A stretch of DNA of 47,194 nucleotides from Phycisphaerae bacterium (GCA_030615025.1 JAUXAB010000023.1:1-47194), one strand, 5' to 3'; positions 24,654 through 34,485 are shown, numbered from the stretch's first letter. Made by a program: numbers and translations. Notes: generated by a model from the letters alone, not told the origin.

Positions 24654-26513
24654 TTACTTAGAGGTTTTGCGGGCGTGGCGCTGCCTGTCGACTTCTTTCA
24701 GCAGGTGTTTGCGGATTCGAATGGAATTAGGACAAATCTCAACAAGCTCATCTTCCTGAATATATTCCATCGCCGCCTCAAGACTCATCTTTCTTGCAGT
24801 CCTGACCTTAGCTGCGTCGTCTTTGCCTGATGCCCGAACGTTGGTAAGCTGCTTGCTTCTTGCTACGTTTACAGTTATGTCCCTTTCCTTGCAGTGCTCC
24901 CCGACTACCTGTCCTTCATGTACGTTTTCTCCGGGCTCAACAAAGAAAAAGCCCCGGTCATATAAAGCATCAAGCGCATAAGCTGTCACTTGCCCGGTAG
25001 TGGTCGCAATCATAACGCCGGCTTTGCGTTGTGGTATCGCTCCGCGCATCGGCTCATATCTTTCAAAGGCATGATGCATAACCGCTCTGCCTTGCGTAGC
25101 GTTCATCATTCTGGCATGAAGTCCGAATAAGCCGCGAGATGGTATCAAAAATTCCATATGGACAAAATCGCTCGTACCGCTTTTGGCGTCTATTTTCATT
25201 ATTTCACTTCGCCGGTCGCCCAGAAGACTCATCACAGAACTCTGACAATCCAACGGGCAATCCACCGCAAGTATTTCTATAGGCTCATGACGCTTTCCCT
25301 CGACCATTCTCAAAATTACATTCGGCTTGCCCACGCAAACCTCATACCCTTCTCGCCGCATATTCTCCAGCAAAATACCAAGATGCATCAGTCCTCTGCC
25401 TGAAACAGTGAATTCATCATTGCTCTGCCCAGCTTCAACTCTCAATGCAACATTTTGCTGTAGTTCCTTCTCAAGTCTATCTCCAATCTGTCTGCTCGTG
25501 ACATATTTGCCGTCTCTGCCTGAAAAAGGTCCGTCATTAATCCTGAATGTCATTGACATCGTCGGTTCATCAATAGGTATAACCGCAAGCTTCGAAGGAT
25601 TATCCGCGCAGGCAATAGTGTTACCGATATCAACAGGGTCAAGTCCCGATATCGCACATATGTCACCGGCCTGAACGTTTGAAACCTGCTTTCTTCCGAG
25701 ACCATAAAACTGATGAATCTGCATAACCTTTTGCTGTGTATGCAGGCCTTCGTTGTCAATTACAGTGACTTTCTGACCTTCACTTATCTGTCCGGCAAAA
25801 ACCCTGCCTATCGCAATTCGCCCTACATAATCCGAATATTCCTGACTCGTCACCAGCATTTGCAACGGAGCATCCTTAACAATCTTCGGCGGAGGAACAT
25901 TCTTTATGATTGCTTCGAACATTACCTGCATATTATCAGTTTTTTTCTCAAGGTCCGTTGTAGCCCATCCTTGTCTTGCCGATGCGTAAACAATCGGAAA
26001 ATCGAGTGCCTCATCTTCGGCTCGAAGTGACCCAAGCAAATCGAAAACTTCGTTGACAACATCATCCGGCCTGCTGTTTTTGCGGTCCACTTTGTTGATT
26101 ACGACTATTGGCCTTAGCTTATGCTCGAGCGCCTTGCTCAATACAAATCTTGTCTGCGGCATAGGTCCTTCAAACGCATCGACCAAAAGAAGCACGCCGT
26201 CTGCCATTTTTAAGACGCGCTCAACCTCTCCGCCAAAATCGGCGTGCCCAGGCGTATCGATTATATTGATTTTATATTCATTGCCTTGAGAATCCGTATA
26301 GTTAATCGCGCAGTTTTTACTGAGAATTGTTATGCCCCGTTCCTGTTCCAGCGGATTGGAATCCATAATTAATCCATGCTCGCCGCCAGCGAGTTTATCA
26401 AGCTCCTCCTGGCGAAACATTCCCGACTGGTACAGAAGCTGGTCCACCAGCGTCGTTTTGCCGTGGTCGACATGAGCAATTATCGCTACATTACGAATAT
26501 AATCCGAATACAT
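24654..26513 (-). CDS. typA: Translational GTPase TypA/BipA
   Basis: A 619-residue ribosome-associated GTPase involved in stress and low-temperature ribosome assembly. The G motifs are AHVDHGKT (about residues 11-18), [13 protein letters not shown] and SARQGW. The TypA-specific C-terminal half includes [37 protein letters not shown] and the closing [14 protein letters not shown]. Length is typical. ATG 26513 has GGAAG five bases upstream; a TTG at 26525 could add four residues. It is the most conserved housekeeping gene in the window and a good phylogenetic anchor. Confidence 0.95.
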   Translation of the reverse strand: MYSDYIRNVAIIAHVDHGKTTLVDQLLYQSGMFRQEELDKLAGGEHGLIMDSNPLEQERGITILSKNCAINYTDSQGNEYKINIIDTPGHADFGGEVERVLKMADGVLLLVDAFEGPMPQTRFVLSKALEHKLRPIVVINKVDRKNSRPDDVVNEVFDLLGSLRAEDEALDFPIVYASARQGWATTDLEKKTDNMQVMFEAIIKNVPPPKIVKDAPLQMLVTSQEYSDYVGRIAIGRVFAGQISEGQKVTVIDNEGLHTQQKVMQIHQFYGLGRKQVSNVQAGDICAISGLDPVDIGNTIACADNPSKLAVIPIDEPTMSMTFRINDGPFSGRDGKYVTSRQIGDRLEKELQQNVALRVEAGQSNDEFTVSGRGLMHLGILLENMRREGYEVCVGKPNVILRMVEGKRHEPIEILAVDCPLDCQSSVMSLLGDRRSEIMKIDAKSGTSDFVHMEFLIPSRGLFGLHARMMNATQGRAVMHHAFERYEPMRGAIPQRKAGVMIATTTGQVTAYALDALYDRGFFFVEPGENVHEGQVVGEHCKERDITVNVARSKQLTNVRASGKDDAAKVRTARKMSLEAAMEYIQEDELVEICPNSIRIRKHLLKEVDRQRHARKTSK

Positions 26514-26525
26514 AACAACTTCCAA

Positions 26526-27361
26526 AAAGAGATTAGTGAATATTAAGGACTTGGTTTAATTTTCACCGTGAAAACCAAAGAAACCCAAATCATCCTCAAA
26601 TTTAATTGTTAGATTTAAGACAACTCTCTCGTCCCGATTTATCGGGACTGGCGAGGCACCCAAACCCTCAATTCCCGCCAATTAAACTCGTATCTCCCTT
26701 CGGCCCATTCGACAAGGCTCCGGGCAGGCTGAACTCAGGGTAAACTTATATCTTGAAGCGTATCTCGTGGCTGGGATCCTTCGACTCCGCTGCGCTTCGC
26801 TCAGGATGACAAACGGACGATTCAAAGAAGTATTGCGCCCCTTGGTGTTTCCTTATTTAGTTAGATAAAATAGGGTAAAGATAAGTAAAAGTCAAAGGGA
26901 AAAAGGGGAAAAAGAATATCGAATCCCCGTTCCCCGATCGTGTCGAGGACAGGTTTCACGAGGACAGGTATCGAATCTGAATGTCCAATGTCGAAGTGCA
27001 GATGCGCGGGATGGGGGGTCAGTTGTCAGGGTTCGGGGGCGAGAGGGAGTGAATATCCAATATCGAATGCGAATGTCCAATGTCGAAGTGCAAATGCGCA
27101 GGCGGGGGGACGGTTTACGTGAAAACTCTAAATTCTAAGCACGAAATCCTAAACAAATTCAAAATTACGAAATTCAAATTTTCAAAAAATAGATTCCTGC
27201 CTGCGCAGGAATGACAGAAAAATGGTGGGGCGAGCCCCACCCTACCAAAGTATTTGCTCGCAATGTGGCAAGTTAACAAGATATTGGTCGTCCTATCAGC
27301 TTTTTTTGGGGACTGGGTGAAGAAATCGGAGACATCGGATAAAACTCTTGTCAAGATTTGC
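26526..27361. repeat. Intergenic cluster of short repeats, no gene seen
   Basis: Contents, left to right: CAACTCTCTCG element copy 3 (26621-26655) holding CCCGAT palindrome 3 (26631-26648); a CCTTCGACTCCGCTGCGCTT-type repeat (26779-26810); direct repeats of AATGTCCAATGTCGAAGTGC (from about 26978 and 27069); the hairpin ATTCCTGC-CTGC-GCAGGAAT (27193-27212); and the palindrome GGTGGGGC-GA-GCCCCACC (27224-27241). All are typical mobile or dispersed intergenic repeats. Open frames here have no coding signs. Confidence 0.7.
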
Positions 27362-27389
27362 TTGACCGTGGCGAATAAGCCCGTACAAT
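27362..27389 (+). promoter_or_regulatory. Candidate promoter of the ABC exporter operon
   Basis: TTGACC (27362-27367) and TACAAT (27384-27389) are 16 bases apart, about 115 bp before the ATPase start at 27507. Confidence 0.45.
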
Positions 27390-27506
27390 GATGGTATCCG
27401 GGGCGAGTTTGTTTAGAACCGCTCAAAAACCGAAGAAGCCCGGTTATAATTAAAAGAGGAAATAAATCAGATGCCCATGCGGCCAAGCATGGGTGAGGAA
27501 CTTAGA

Positions 27507-28472
27507 ATGGAACTGGCGATTCGCACAGAACATCTGACGAAGATTTACAGTCAGCGGCTGATTGCGGTCAACGACATGAATCTGGAAGTGCCGCAAGGCT
27601 CGGTCTTTGGACTGCTGGGTCCTAATGGTGCGGGCAAGACAACGACGCTGCGTCTGCTGCTGGGGTTGCAACGCCCCACTGCCGGGCACGCGGAAGTCTT
27701 CGGCAAGTCGTGCGGGCCCAACGCGGTTGGTGTCCGTTCTCAGATTGGCTATCTGCCTACAAATCCGAAGCTGCCCGGCAACTTACGGCCCATCGAATAC
27801 CTGGACCTTCTCGGCAAGCTGTCTCGTCTGCCGCGCCAGGTTCGCAAGCCGCGGATATCCGCGTTGCTTCGCGCCGTGGGGTTGCTTACGGCCACTGAGC
27901 AGCGGATCCAGACCTTCTCCACCGGGATGTGCACTCGGCTGGGATTAGCCGCCTCGCTTGTCGCCGACCCGCCTCTGCTGCTCTGGGACGAGCCCACCGC
28001 CGGCCTGGACCCTACGGCCCGGCGATTCACGCTGGACCTCATCCGCGAATTAGGAAAGACCAAGACCGTCGTCGTCGCCACGCATATTCTCAGCGACATC
28101 GATCAGATCTGTGACCACATAGGGGTGATGCACGAAGGGCGTATGATCTTCACCGGTTCAATGCAAGATATGAAGCGGCGTCTTCGCCGCAGCGACTTCC
28201 GCCTTGAGCTTGAAGGCGACGCCGAGGACATCCGGCGTCTGGCCCACGAGGTCACCAGCCTGAAGGGCATCGATGCACACCTTGGCGCTGGCCAGATATT
28301 GCTCGTGCGGATTACCGACGATCGCAGCCGCTCCCGTGCGTTGGCCGAAGTTCTCAAACTTGTCGACGCGAGCAATCTCTCGCTGCAGGCGATCAATTCA
28401 GGACAGAATGTGACCGAAAATGCTTATCTCCAATTACTGCAGGAGGACGAAGCCCATGGATTCCAGCGCTAA
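27507..28472 (+). CDS. ABC transporter ATP-binding protein
   Basis: A 321-residue ATPase of the CcmA/NatA type, which usually drives export or gliding-type machinery together with an ABC-2 permease. Walker A is GPNGAGKTTT (about residues 37-46) and Walker B is LLLWDEPTAGLDP; the switch is VVATHILSDI. The signature is altered to FSTGMCTRLGLA in place of LSGG. A C-terminal domain of about 90 residues is present. ATG 27507 has GAGGA seven bases upstream; an in-frame ATG at 27471 with AGAGGA ten bases upstream would add twelve residues and cannot be excluded. The downstream permease gene overlaps it by 17 bp. Confidence 0.88.
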   Translation: MELAIRTEHLTKIYSQRLIAVNDMNLEVPQGSVFGLLGPNGAGKTTTLRLLLGLQRPTAGHAEVFGKSCGPNAVGVRSQIGYLPTNPKLPGNLRPIEYLDLLGKLSRLPRQVRKPRISALLRAVGLLTATEQRIQTFSTGMCTRLGLAASLVADPPLLLWDEPTAGLDPTARRFTLDLIRELGKTKTVVVATHILSDIDQICDHIGVMHEGRMIFTGSMQDMKRRLRRSDFRLELEGDAEDIRRLAHEVTSLKGIDAHLGAGQILLVRITDDRSRSRALAEVLKLVDASNLSLQAINSGQNVTENAYLQLLQEDEAHGFQR

Positions 28473-29373
28473 AATCTCGAAGCTTGGCACACGGATGATG
28501 CCCTACCTGGCGATTCTCCGGTATGACCTGAGAACCTTGTGGGCAAGTCGCCTGGTCCGTCTTTGGCTGGCGGCCACGGCGCTTTTGACGTTGATGCTGG
28601 CCCTGGCGAACTGGACGAAATTTCAAGATGCAGTGCTGATTGCATCGCTCTTGTTTCCGTACCTGGTGTTTCCCTGGTTTTTTGTGGTCGTCGTGCTCGG
28701 AGTCAATCCCGTGTCGGGTTCGCAAGCCGAAGCGTTGGCCGATGGAATCTTGAGCCGACCCGTAAGCCGCTGCGGGTACTTGCTTGCCGCCTGGTCGGCC
28801 CGAGTATTGCTTGTGTGGGGCGTCTACCTGGTCGTGGTAATCCCGGTGATCGCGCTGGTTACCTTAGCTAAACGCCCGGTACCCGAAGATGCGGTGACCG
28901 TCTATGGAATCGTCACTGCCCTGGGCGTGGTGGGACTCGTACTCACTTTTCTCGTGTCACTGGGATTTCTCATGGGGACGCTGCTGCGAAAGCCACTGTT
29001 GGCTGTAGTCGTGCTCATCTTCGTATGGTACCCGATCAGCCTTATTCTGAGCATCTTTTCGTTAGAGGAGTTCTCACCCATCAGCTTGGTCCAGGCACTG
29101 CCGACACAACTTCGCCAGTCCTGGCGAGAGGTCGAAGGAAAATCAGAGACAAACGTCGCTAAAGAGGATATGAACACGTTCACTAATCAGTTTTCCCACT
29201 TTTTCAGCGTTCTTTCCGGCACCAAGCCAAAGCCAAAGGCATCCAATCCCGAATTCTTCGAAAGCAAGAAGTTCGAGGATTTTTCGTTGGGGTGGGTGAC
29301 TTTGGGGTACGGGCTGCCGACCCTGGTGGCGGTTATCCTGGCGACCCTGTGCTTCTATTGGCGCGATTTGTGA
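28456..29373 (+). CDS. ABC-2 type permease
   Basis: A 305-residue membrane protein with about six hydrophobic segments (for example LWLAATALLTLMLALA, about residues 37-52; LVFPWFFVVVVLGV; LLAVVVLIFVWYPISLIL). A charged, non-membrane stretch at about 225-275 precedes the last helix. It forms the membrane part of the exporter with the ATPase it overlaps. ATG 28456 has GGAGGA eight bases upstream; frames starting at 28420 are longer only because they lie inside the ATPase gene. Part of the 3' end and the downstream DNA recur at 32354-32467, the mark of a local duplication. Confidence 0.82.
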   Translation: MDSSAKISKLGTRMMPYLAILRYDLRTLWASRLVRLWLAATALLTLMLALANWTKFQDAVLIASLLFPYLVFPWFFVVVVLGVNPVSGSQAEALADGILSRPVSRCGYLLAAWSARVLLVWGVYLVVVIPVIALVTLAKRPVPEDAVTVYGIVTALGVVGLVLTFLVSLGFLMGTLLRKPLLAVVVLIFVWYPISLILSIFSLEEFSPISLVQALPTQLRQSWREVEGKSETNVAKEDMNTFTNQFSHFFSVLSGTKPKPKASNPEFFESKKFEDFSLGWVTLGYGLPTLVAVILATLCFYWRDL

Positions 29374-29387
29374 CATATTGCCGAAAC

Positions 29388-29460
29388 GAAAAACATATCG
29401 TTCCTGCCCCATGACTATAAACTTTAACGCTGCATAAACGCATAAGAGTGCGAGAAGACA
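29388..29460. repeat. Direct repeat D1, left copy
   Basis: TTGCCGAAACGAAAAACATA and what follows recur with substitutions and a short gap at 32384-32467. The copies bracket the two genes at 29565 and 31496. Confidence 0.75.
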
Positions 29461-29564
29461 GTTGGTTGTGAACTAATTGACATGTGCTCATTTTCCATTT
29501 AATATATTATCTTTGAAAAAAAGTTATTCCTATGGTTTTTTCATTAAAAGGAGGATGTGCCATA

Positions 29565-31451
29565 ATGAGGTCAACGATTCGCGTCTTCATGTGTTGGATA
29601 ATATTAGCCGCCGTTCTGCATCTCGAATTTCACCTGGATGCCGCACATGCAGGCACTACGGCCTCTTCTGTGGGGCCGACATTTTCAGGGAAAAGAAATA
29701 CGGAAAGGCCGTTAGCAAGTACCTTAGTATGGGATACACAGTCACCTTTTGTCAATAAAGTTGACCTCCGAAACAGAGCTAACTGGAAAATTGTTCCGAG
29801 TGACCTTCTTGCGTTTGAAACCAACCCATCCGCTGCCATTTCAGACCCGGCTTACTATGGGAGAGAATACTCTTTCAAAGGAGATGCAGTCATAGAGAAT
29901 GAGCACCTAACCACCGTGTTTTTGTCAAAAAAAGGTTGTGTGGTTATCTACTCCAGAGCTGATTCGAGTCAAAAAAAATTGGAATTAATCCCTCTTCAAC
30001 TAAAAGGAAAGCCGGCGAGCATTACTGATAGCAGGATATTGCAAAATACGGGTGACCAGGCAGCCTTGGAAGTCACTTTTTCTGCTAAGGAAACAGAAGA
30101 TAATTACTCTGCCATCTTCTCGTTCGACAAGAAGCAGATTGTCGAGATTAAACCTGCTGAGAATATGAAAGGGATAAGTCTTCTCAGTCCAATCGAGTAT
30201 GGTGTCGTACCCAGTTTCATAGGTGATGATCTCATATTTAACCCAAGAGAACATCCTTCGATGACTACACTTCACATTCCTTCGGATAATCTTTTCCTGG
30301 GATTACTCAAGGGCCAAAACAATATGCTGGTTATCACCTGGCCCAGGGGAAAGCAACTAATGAGGCTTGTCCTGGATAACAAAAAACGTAAGCGGCGTCT
30401 CATCGAATCTGTTGACTTTGACAATGACGGCAAGAGCATTTATCTTACCCTGTTGCATGCGCCGGGTATCTGGCATAAGGAAGAGTTAAAGCCTTCTTAT
30501 CTGGAAAAGGATGTAGCTGTCAACTGGAAAAGACCTTTTCCTGCAAAATGGAAGACACAATTACTTGAAGCCGGGGTGAAAACTACTTATAAATTCAGAG
30601 AATCTAAAGACAAAATCTGGCGGGCTATAACAGGTAACTATACCTATCCCGTCTGGTTCGAAGGAGAGAATACTTTCTATCGTCTTGGTAAAAAAATACC
30701 CCCTAAGGGAGAATCCATCATCTATTTTCTGGAGAGAAAAGGTACTCCCGTCTCGGTTTCTGCTCCTGTTGATATTATGAAGGAGACCTTAGGCAGGCAG
30801 GTATGTGATACTATACTTGACCTTGCAGGTCGCAAGCTGCGCAGCCATCATAGAAGAGCAAGCCAGGGCATTCGTCGTGCTGCCACGTGTGGGTGTACTG
30901 CAGCAATAGAAGTAGTTTTTAAGGCAGGCCAAGAAGTAGAGAAGAAAGAGTATGTCGCCGAAGCGGTGGATGATATGGTTTACTTCGTTACCCGGCATGT
31001 CGAGAGAATCGGCGAATATCAGGATTTTGCCCGTGACATGATGAGCTTTCTAAATCTTAAAAGCAAATCCAACCCTGATTTAAAACAATTTCTTGATAGT
31101 ATAGAGACAATAACACAGGAGATACCCCAGGAACATAACAGGCAGAAAGAGAATATAAAAACCCTGGAATATGCCGCTGAACTGGCCCGCAAGACTAAAG
31201 CTCTTACTCACAAGAAAAGCCCGCAAAACCTGCCAACCTTTTCAGGCCTTAGCGAAAAATGGAGAGCAATGGGAGGAGCTCAAGACGAGCTAATTGCAAA
31301 GTTTCATAGTATAACCAGGAAATTATTTCAGGAGGCAGGCTATAGTTGCGTAAATCAACCCCGGGCACTTGAAATAGCCCAGGATATCAGAAAGCGTTGC
31401 AGAAAGTGCCTTAGAAATCCTGACGGCTATGAAATATGGGCGGATTATTGA
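29565..31451 (+). CDS. Secreted protein of unknown function
   Basis: A 628-residue exported protein; the signal peptide covers about residues 1-30 (VFMCWIILAAVLHL, later AAHAG). I do not recognise a domain. The middle reads as beta-rich (DFDNDGKSIYLTLLHAPGIW, then VNWKRPFPAKWKTQLLEAGV and YTYPVWFEGENTFYRLGKKI), and the last 200 residues as helical with cysteines (ATCGCTAAIEVVFKAGQE, RKRCRKCLRNPDG). The start is ATG 29565, after GGAGG about ten bases upstream; the ATG at 29532 precedes the ribosome site. It is 44 bp before a SUMF1-domain lipoprotein, probably co-transcribed. Both are enclosed by direct repeats, so they may have moved together. Confidence 0.75.
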   Translation: MRSTIRVFMCWIILAAVLHLEFHLDAAHAGTTASSVGPTFSGKRNTERPLASTLVWDTQSPFVNKVDLRNRANWKIVPSDLLAFETNPSAAISDPAYYGREYSFKGDAVIENEHLTTVFLSKKGCVVIYSRADSSQKKLELIPLQLKGKPASITDSRILQNTGDQAALEVTFSAKETEDNYSAIFSFDKKQIVEIKPAENMKGISLLSPIEYGVVPSFIGDDLIFNPREHPSMTTLHIPSDNLFLGLLKGQNNMLVITWPRGKQLMRLVLDNKKRKRRLIESVDFDNDGKSIYLTLLHAPGIWHKEELKPSYLEKDVAVNWKRPFPAKWKTQLLEAGVKTTYKFRESKDKIWRAITGNYTYPVWFEGENTFYRLGKKIPPKGESIIYFLERKGTPVSVSAPVDIMKETLGRQVCDTILDLAGRKLRSHHRRASQGIRRAATCGCTAAIEVVFKAGQEVEKKEYVAEAVDDMVYFVTRHVERIGEYQDFARDMMSFLNLKSKSNPDLKQFLDSIETITQEIPQEHNRQKENIKTLEYAAELARKTKALTHKKSPQNLPTFSGLSEKWRAMGGAQDELIAKFHSITRKLFQEAGYSCVNQPRALEIAQDIRKRCRKCLRNPDGYEIWADY

Positions 31452-31495
31452 ACACGTAATGTCAAGTCGAAGTTTGCAAATCGGAAACCGAAATC

Positions 31496-32341
31496 ATGAA
31501 ACACTTTATTATAGCTGCACTTCTCTTACCCGGGACCTTAGCTCTGCTTCAAGGCTGTAACCGCAAAGCTCCAAACAATGCTCCAGGCGAAACAAAGACT
31601 GAATCCGGCGTAGAGATGGTTCTGCTTCCGGGCGGCCGCTTTACAATGGGAGATGAGAATGAGATAGATGCAAAACCACATCAGGTTGTCGTAAGCTCAT
31701 TCTACATAGATAAGTATCCGGTTACTCAGGCCGAATACCAAACAGTTTGTGGAAAGAATCCTTCCCGTTGGAAGGCAGGCAGGAATCCTGTAGAGCAGGT
31801 GCGCTGGTCCGACGCTGTAAGATACTGTAATGCCCGTTCTCGGCTGGAAGGGCTTCAACCTTGCTACGATTTACAAACATGGGAATGTAATTTTAATGCA
31901 AATGGATACAGACTGCCTACGGAAGCAGAATGGGAATATGCCTGCCGGGCGGGAACCAAAACAACTTTCTTCTTTGGGAATAGTCCGTCAAAATTGGCCA
32001 GTTATGCCTGGTTTGACGAAAACTCCGGCAAAAAACCTAAGCCCGTAGGTCAAAAGCGGCCCAATCCCTGGGGATTGTATGATATGTACGGTAATGTCTG
32101 GGAATGGTGCAACGACTTTTATAAAGTGGACTATTATCAGGAGAGTCCTGAAGAAAACCCGAAAGGACCGAAGACCGGCGAAACAAAGGTGGTACGCGGC
32201 GGCGCATGGAAATTCAGCGCCGAGAGCTGTCGCTCCGGTTATCGTTACAATGAAGACCCCGGTTATGTTGACGCCTGCTTTGGATACGATATCTATGGCT
32301 TTCGCTGCGTTAGAAATGCCCCGCCAGACAGCACAATATGA
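31496..32341 (+). CDS. SUMF1/FGE-domain lipoprotein lacking one catalytic Cys
   Basis: A 281-residue lipoprotein (lipobox LLQGC near residue 21) with a full formylglycine-generating-enzyme-type domain: LLPGGRFTMGDENE (about 44-57), YPVTQAEYQ, GYRLPTEAEWEYACRAGT (about 138-155), MYGNVWEWCNDFY and VRGGAWKFSAESCRSGYRY near the end, then YGFRCV. In true sulfatase-activating FGE the last region holds two cysteines; here the first aligns with Phe in WKF and only the second remains. It is therefore unlikely to activate sulfatases, despite the sulfatase at 44439. Export also argues against that. A binding or structural role is more likely. Confidence 0.85.
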   Translation: MKHFIIAALLLPGTLALLQGCNRKAPNNAPGETKTESGVEMVLLPGGRFTMGDENEIDAKPHQVVVSSFYIDKYPVTQAEYQTVCGKNPSRWKAGRNPVEQVRWSDAVRYCNARSRLEGLQPCYDLQTWECNFNANGYRLPTEAEWEYACRAGTKTTFFFGNSPSKLASYAWFDENSGKKPKPVGQKRPNPWGLYDMYGNVWEWCNDFYKVDYYQESPEENPKGPKTGETKVVRGGAWKFSAESCRSGYRYNEDPGYVDACFGYDIYGFRCVRNAPPDSTI

Positions 32342-32353
32342 ATGTGTTCAGTA

Positions 32354-32467
32354 GTCAGATTTCCCAATTTTTCAGTGTTCTTTTTGCCGCAATGAAAAAC
32401 ATATCGTTCCTGCCGCCCGGACTGTAACCTTTAAGGCCGCATAAGCGTATAAGAGTATGAGAAGACG
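32354..32467. repeat. Direct repeat D1, right copy, with permease 3'-end remnant
   Basis: 32384-32467 matches 29388-29460. The preceding TTTCCCAATTTTTCAGTGTT (from about 32360) matches a piece of the permease coding region near 29192-29212. So this is a decayed, internally deleted copy of the permease tail plus its downstream DNA. Confidence 0.7.
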
Positions 32468-32702
32468 GCTAATGGCCGCTATGTTACGGGATTTGGTACC
32501 GAATTTCGATCAGCATATGCTGTTTCACCTTCTTATCCCGGATTCCCCAAGTAGTGGGTGACAAATGGGCTGTAATTTGATAGTATAGAGCTTCTGGAGA
32601 TCATTGTGCAGAGTCAATTTGCTTACATTAAATAACAAGAAAAATGTACCGGACACCTTTGATTCCCAGAATTGGTGTACTTATCGAATCAGGAGACTTA
32701 CA

Positions 32703-34151
32703 ATGAAAAAGGTTGCCGTATGGATTTTAGTAATCGCATTTCTCGGAGTGTGTGGGCAGACTGCAGCACAATCGACGGTTGACGCGCCAACCATCGATAT
32801 ATGGACGGCTGCAGCGACAGGTAACATTGAAGCCATCAAGCAGCACTTGGCAGCCGGCACAGACCTAAATGCCAAGGAGCCAACCGGGGGCAGCACCCCC
32901 TTGATGGTGGCGGCTGTTTACGGCCAAACCGAAGCGGCCAAGCTGTTGGTCGAAAAAGGGGCGGATGTAAATGCCCGAAACAACGATGGAGCTACCGCTC
33001 TGCTTGCAGCGGCATTCTTCTGCCGCACCGAGACTGTGAAGTTGCTCCTGGGCAAAGACGCAGAGGTGAATGCGAAAAACATCAGGGCGGAGACGCCGCT
33101 TGATTCAGTCGCCGGCGAGTGGAGCCAGGAGTTGGAAGGACTTTACAAGTGGATAGCGGAGATTCTGCAGCTTCAACTGGATCTTGAAAGAATAAAGGCC
33201 ACCAGGCCGAAAATCGCCGCTCTCCTCCGTAGATCCGGGGGCAAGACCGGAGGGCCGTCAAAGGCGGCGACGGCGACCACCTTTAGGGGATCTTATTACG
33301 TTAACGGCGAAATTCACGTTAACACGTACGGCACGCCGGAAGGTAAGCCGCTCACAACCGGCCACTCGGACTTCAAGCCGTCCTGGTCGAAGACCGGCGA
33401 CATGCTCGTCTTCTTTCGCCGATTGAAGAATCACCCCGTCACGGTGATGTGGAAAACCGCGATCTGTGTTATCAAGGTTGACGGCACGGGCTTCCACAAG
33501 CTGACCGACGGCACACACACGGATTTCAATCAAACCTGGACGCGTGACGGGTCCAACACGCCCATTTGGAACCGGAAAAACCCGGAGACGGGCAGCTTCT
33601 ACGTGATGCAGAGCAAGGTGGGCAATCGCCCCGGCCAGGAGGTCGCCCTCACTGACAAGCGCTATCACAGTTGGGCATACACGTGCCTCAAGGACGGCAG
33701 AATTCTCGTACAGTCCGCACACCCGAAGCAAGGGCACGGCTATTTCCTGATGACGCGCAATGCCGGCGGGAACCCCCGCTTCGAACGCATCGACTGCGAG
33801 CTGGCGAAGAAGGGGCTGCTGGATCGTGTCAGTGTCTCGCCGAGCGAGAAAAGGGTTTGCTTCGAGTACCAGACGGGATTCGACTACAAAGACACGGGAC
33901 GCACGCTCTACATCGCCGACTTCGACGCGAAGAAGCGCACCATTACAAACGCCAAGCCGTTTGCCAACGAGGAGGCGGATCCGTCTCCCTGGTTTGCCTA
34001 CCCGCGCTGGACCAAGGACGAGACAGCGATCGTCTACCACGCCAGCGGCAAACTCTACCTATACACATTGAAGGACGGGTCCACCAAGCAAGTGTCGACG
34101 AACGCGGGTGCCGACTACCGGTACCCCCACGGCGAGGCGACGCCGAAGTAG
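32703..34151 (+). CDS. Exported ankyrin-repeat / TolB-like propeller protein
   Basis: A 482-residue exported protein. The signal peptide (MKKVAVWILVIAFLGVCGQT) is followed by about three ankyrin repeats (about residues 30-165; for example GSTPLMVAAVYGQTEAAKLL and GATALLAAAFFCRTETVKLL), a linker ending LLRRSGGKTGG, and a beta-propeller of PD40/TolB type (about 195-480; SDFKPSWSKTGDMLVFFR, TDFNQTWTRDGSNTPIW, FAYPRWTKDETAIVYHASGK). Such fusions are protein-binding platforms; no catalytic site is seen. ATG 32703 has AGGAG seven bases upstream, so the longer frame from 32604 is not used. Confidence 0.82.
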   Translation: MKKVAVWILVIAFLGVCGQTAAQSTVDAPTIDIWTAAATGNIEAIKQHLAAGTDLNAKEPTGGSTPLMVAAVYGQTEAAKLLVEKGADVNARNNDGATALLAAAFFCRTETVKLLLGKDAEVNAKNIRAETPLDSVAGEWSQELEGLYKWIAEILQLQLDLERIKATRPKIAALLRRSGGKTGGPSKAATATTFRGSYYVNGEIHVNTYGTPEGKPLTTGHSDFKPSWSKTGDMLVFFRRLKNHPVTVMWKTAICVIKVDGTGFHKLTDGTHTDFNQTWTRDGSNTPIWNRKNPETGSFYVMQSKVGNRPGQEVALTDKRYHSWAYTCLKDGRILVQSAHPKQGHGYFLMTRNAGGNPRFERIDCELAKKGLLDRVSVSPSEKRVCFEYQTGFDYKDTGRTLYIADFDAKKRTITNAKPFANEEADPSPWFAYPRWTKDETAIVYHASGKLYLYTLKDGSTKQVSTNAGADYRYPHGEATPK

Positions 34152-34208
34152 GCTACCCTTGTATTTAATGGGGGTCGAAAGAGGTCGTTATATAAAGGAG
34201 CTGACAGA

Positions 34209-34376
34209 ATGAACGGATCTAACGAGGGACTGGGACGGCGTGAGTTTCTCAAGAAGGCCACTCAAGTCGCCGCGGCCGGTGTGATTTCAACGGGCATTGC
34301 ATCCGGGGCAGTGCCGAAAGATAAGAAGATAGATCTGGCCGACTTGAGACGCCTGCAGGCAGCTGCCCTCCGATGA
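34209..34376 (+). pseudogene. 5' fragment of an aldo/keto reductase copy
   Basis: A 55-codon frame (LGRREFLKKATQVAAAGVIS, then TGIASGAVPKDKKIDLAD) is nearly identical to the Tat signal and N-terminus of the aldo/keto reductase at 35217, including the ribosome site. After DLAD the match stops and the frame ends at TGA. It is the left half of a duplicated reductase gene. A short exported peptide could still be made from it. Confidence 0.85.
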
Positions 34377-34485
34377 ATCAGTTTGGAGATCCAGCTATCA
34401 GTTGCTCAAAAACCGGGAATATGTATAATAGGCATTAAAATGGTTAATGCCGATTCAACATTCATTCAGATTTAGGAGAAAAATT

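Noticed and set aside
26526..27361. Small frames in the repeat cluster
   Set aside because: They consist of known-type short repeats and palindromes with no ribosome site or recognisable protein wording.
33258..34040. 260-residue frame on the minus strand
   Set aside because: Antisense shadow of the ankyrin/propeller gene in GC-rich DNA; composition is arginine- and valine-rich without a motif.
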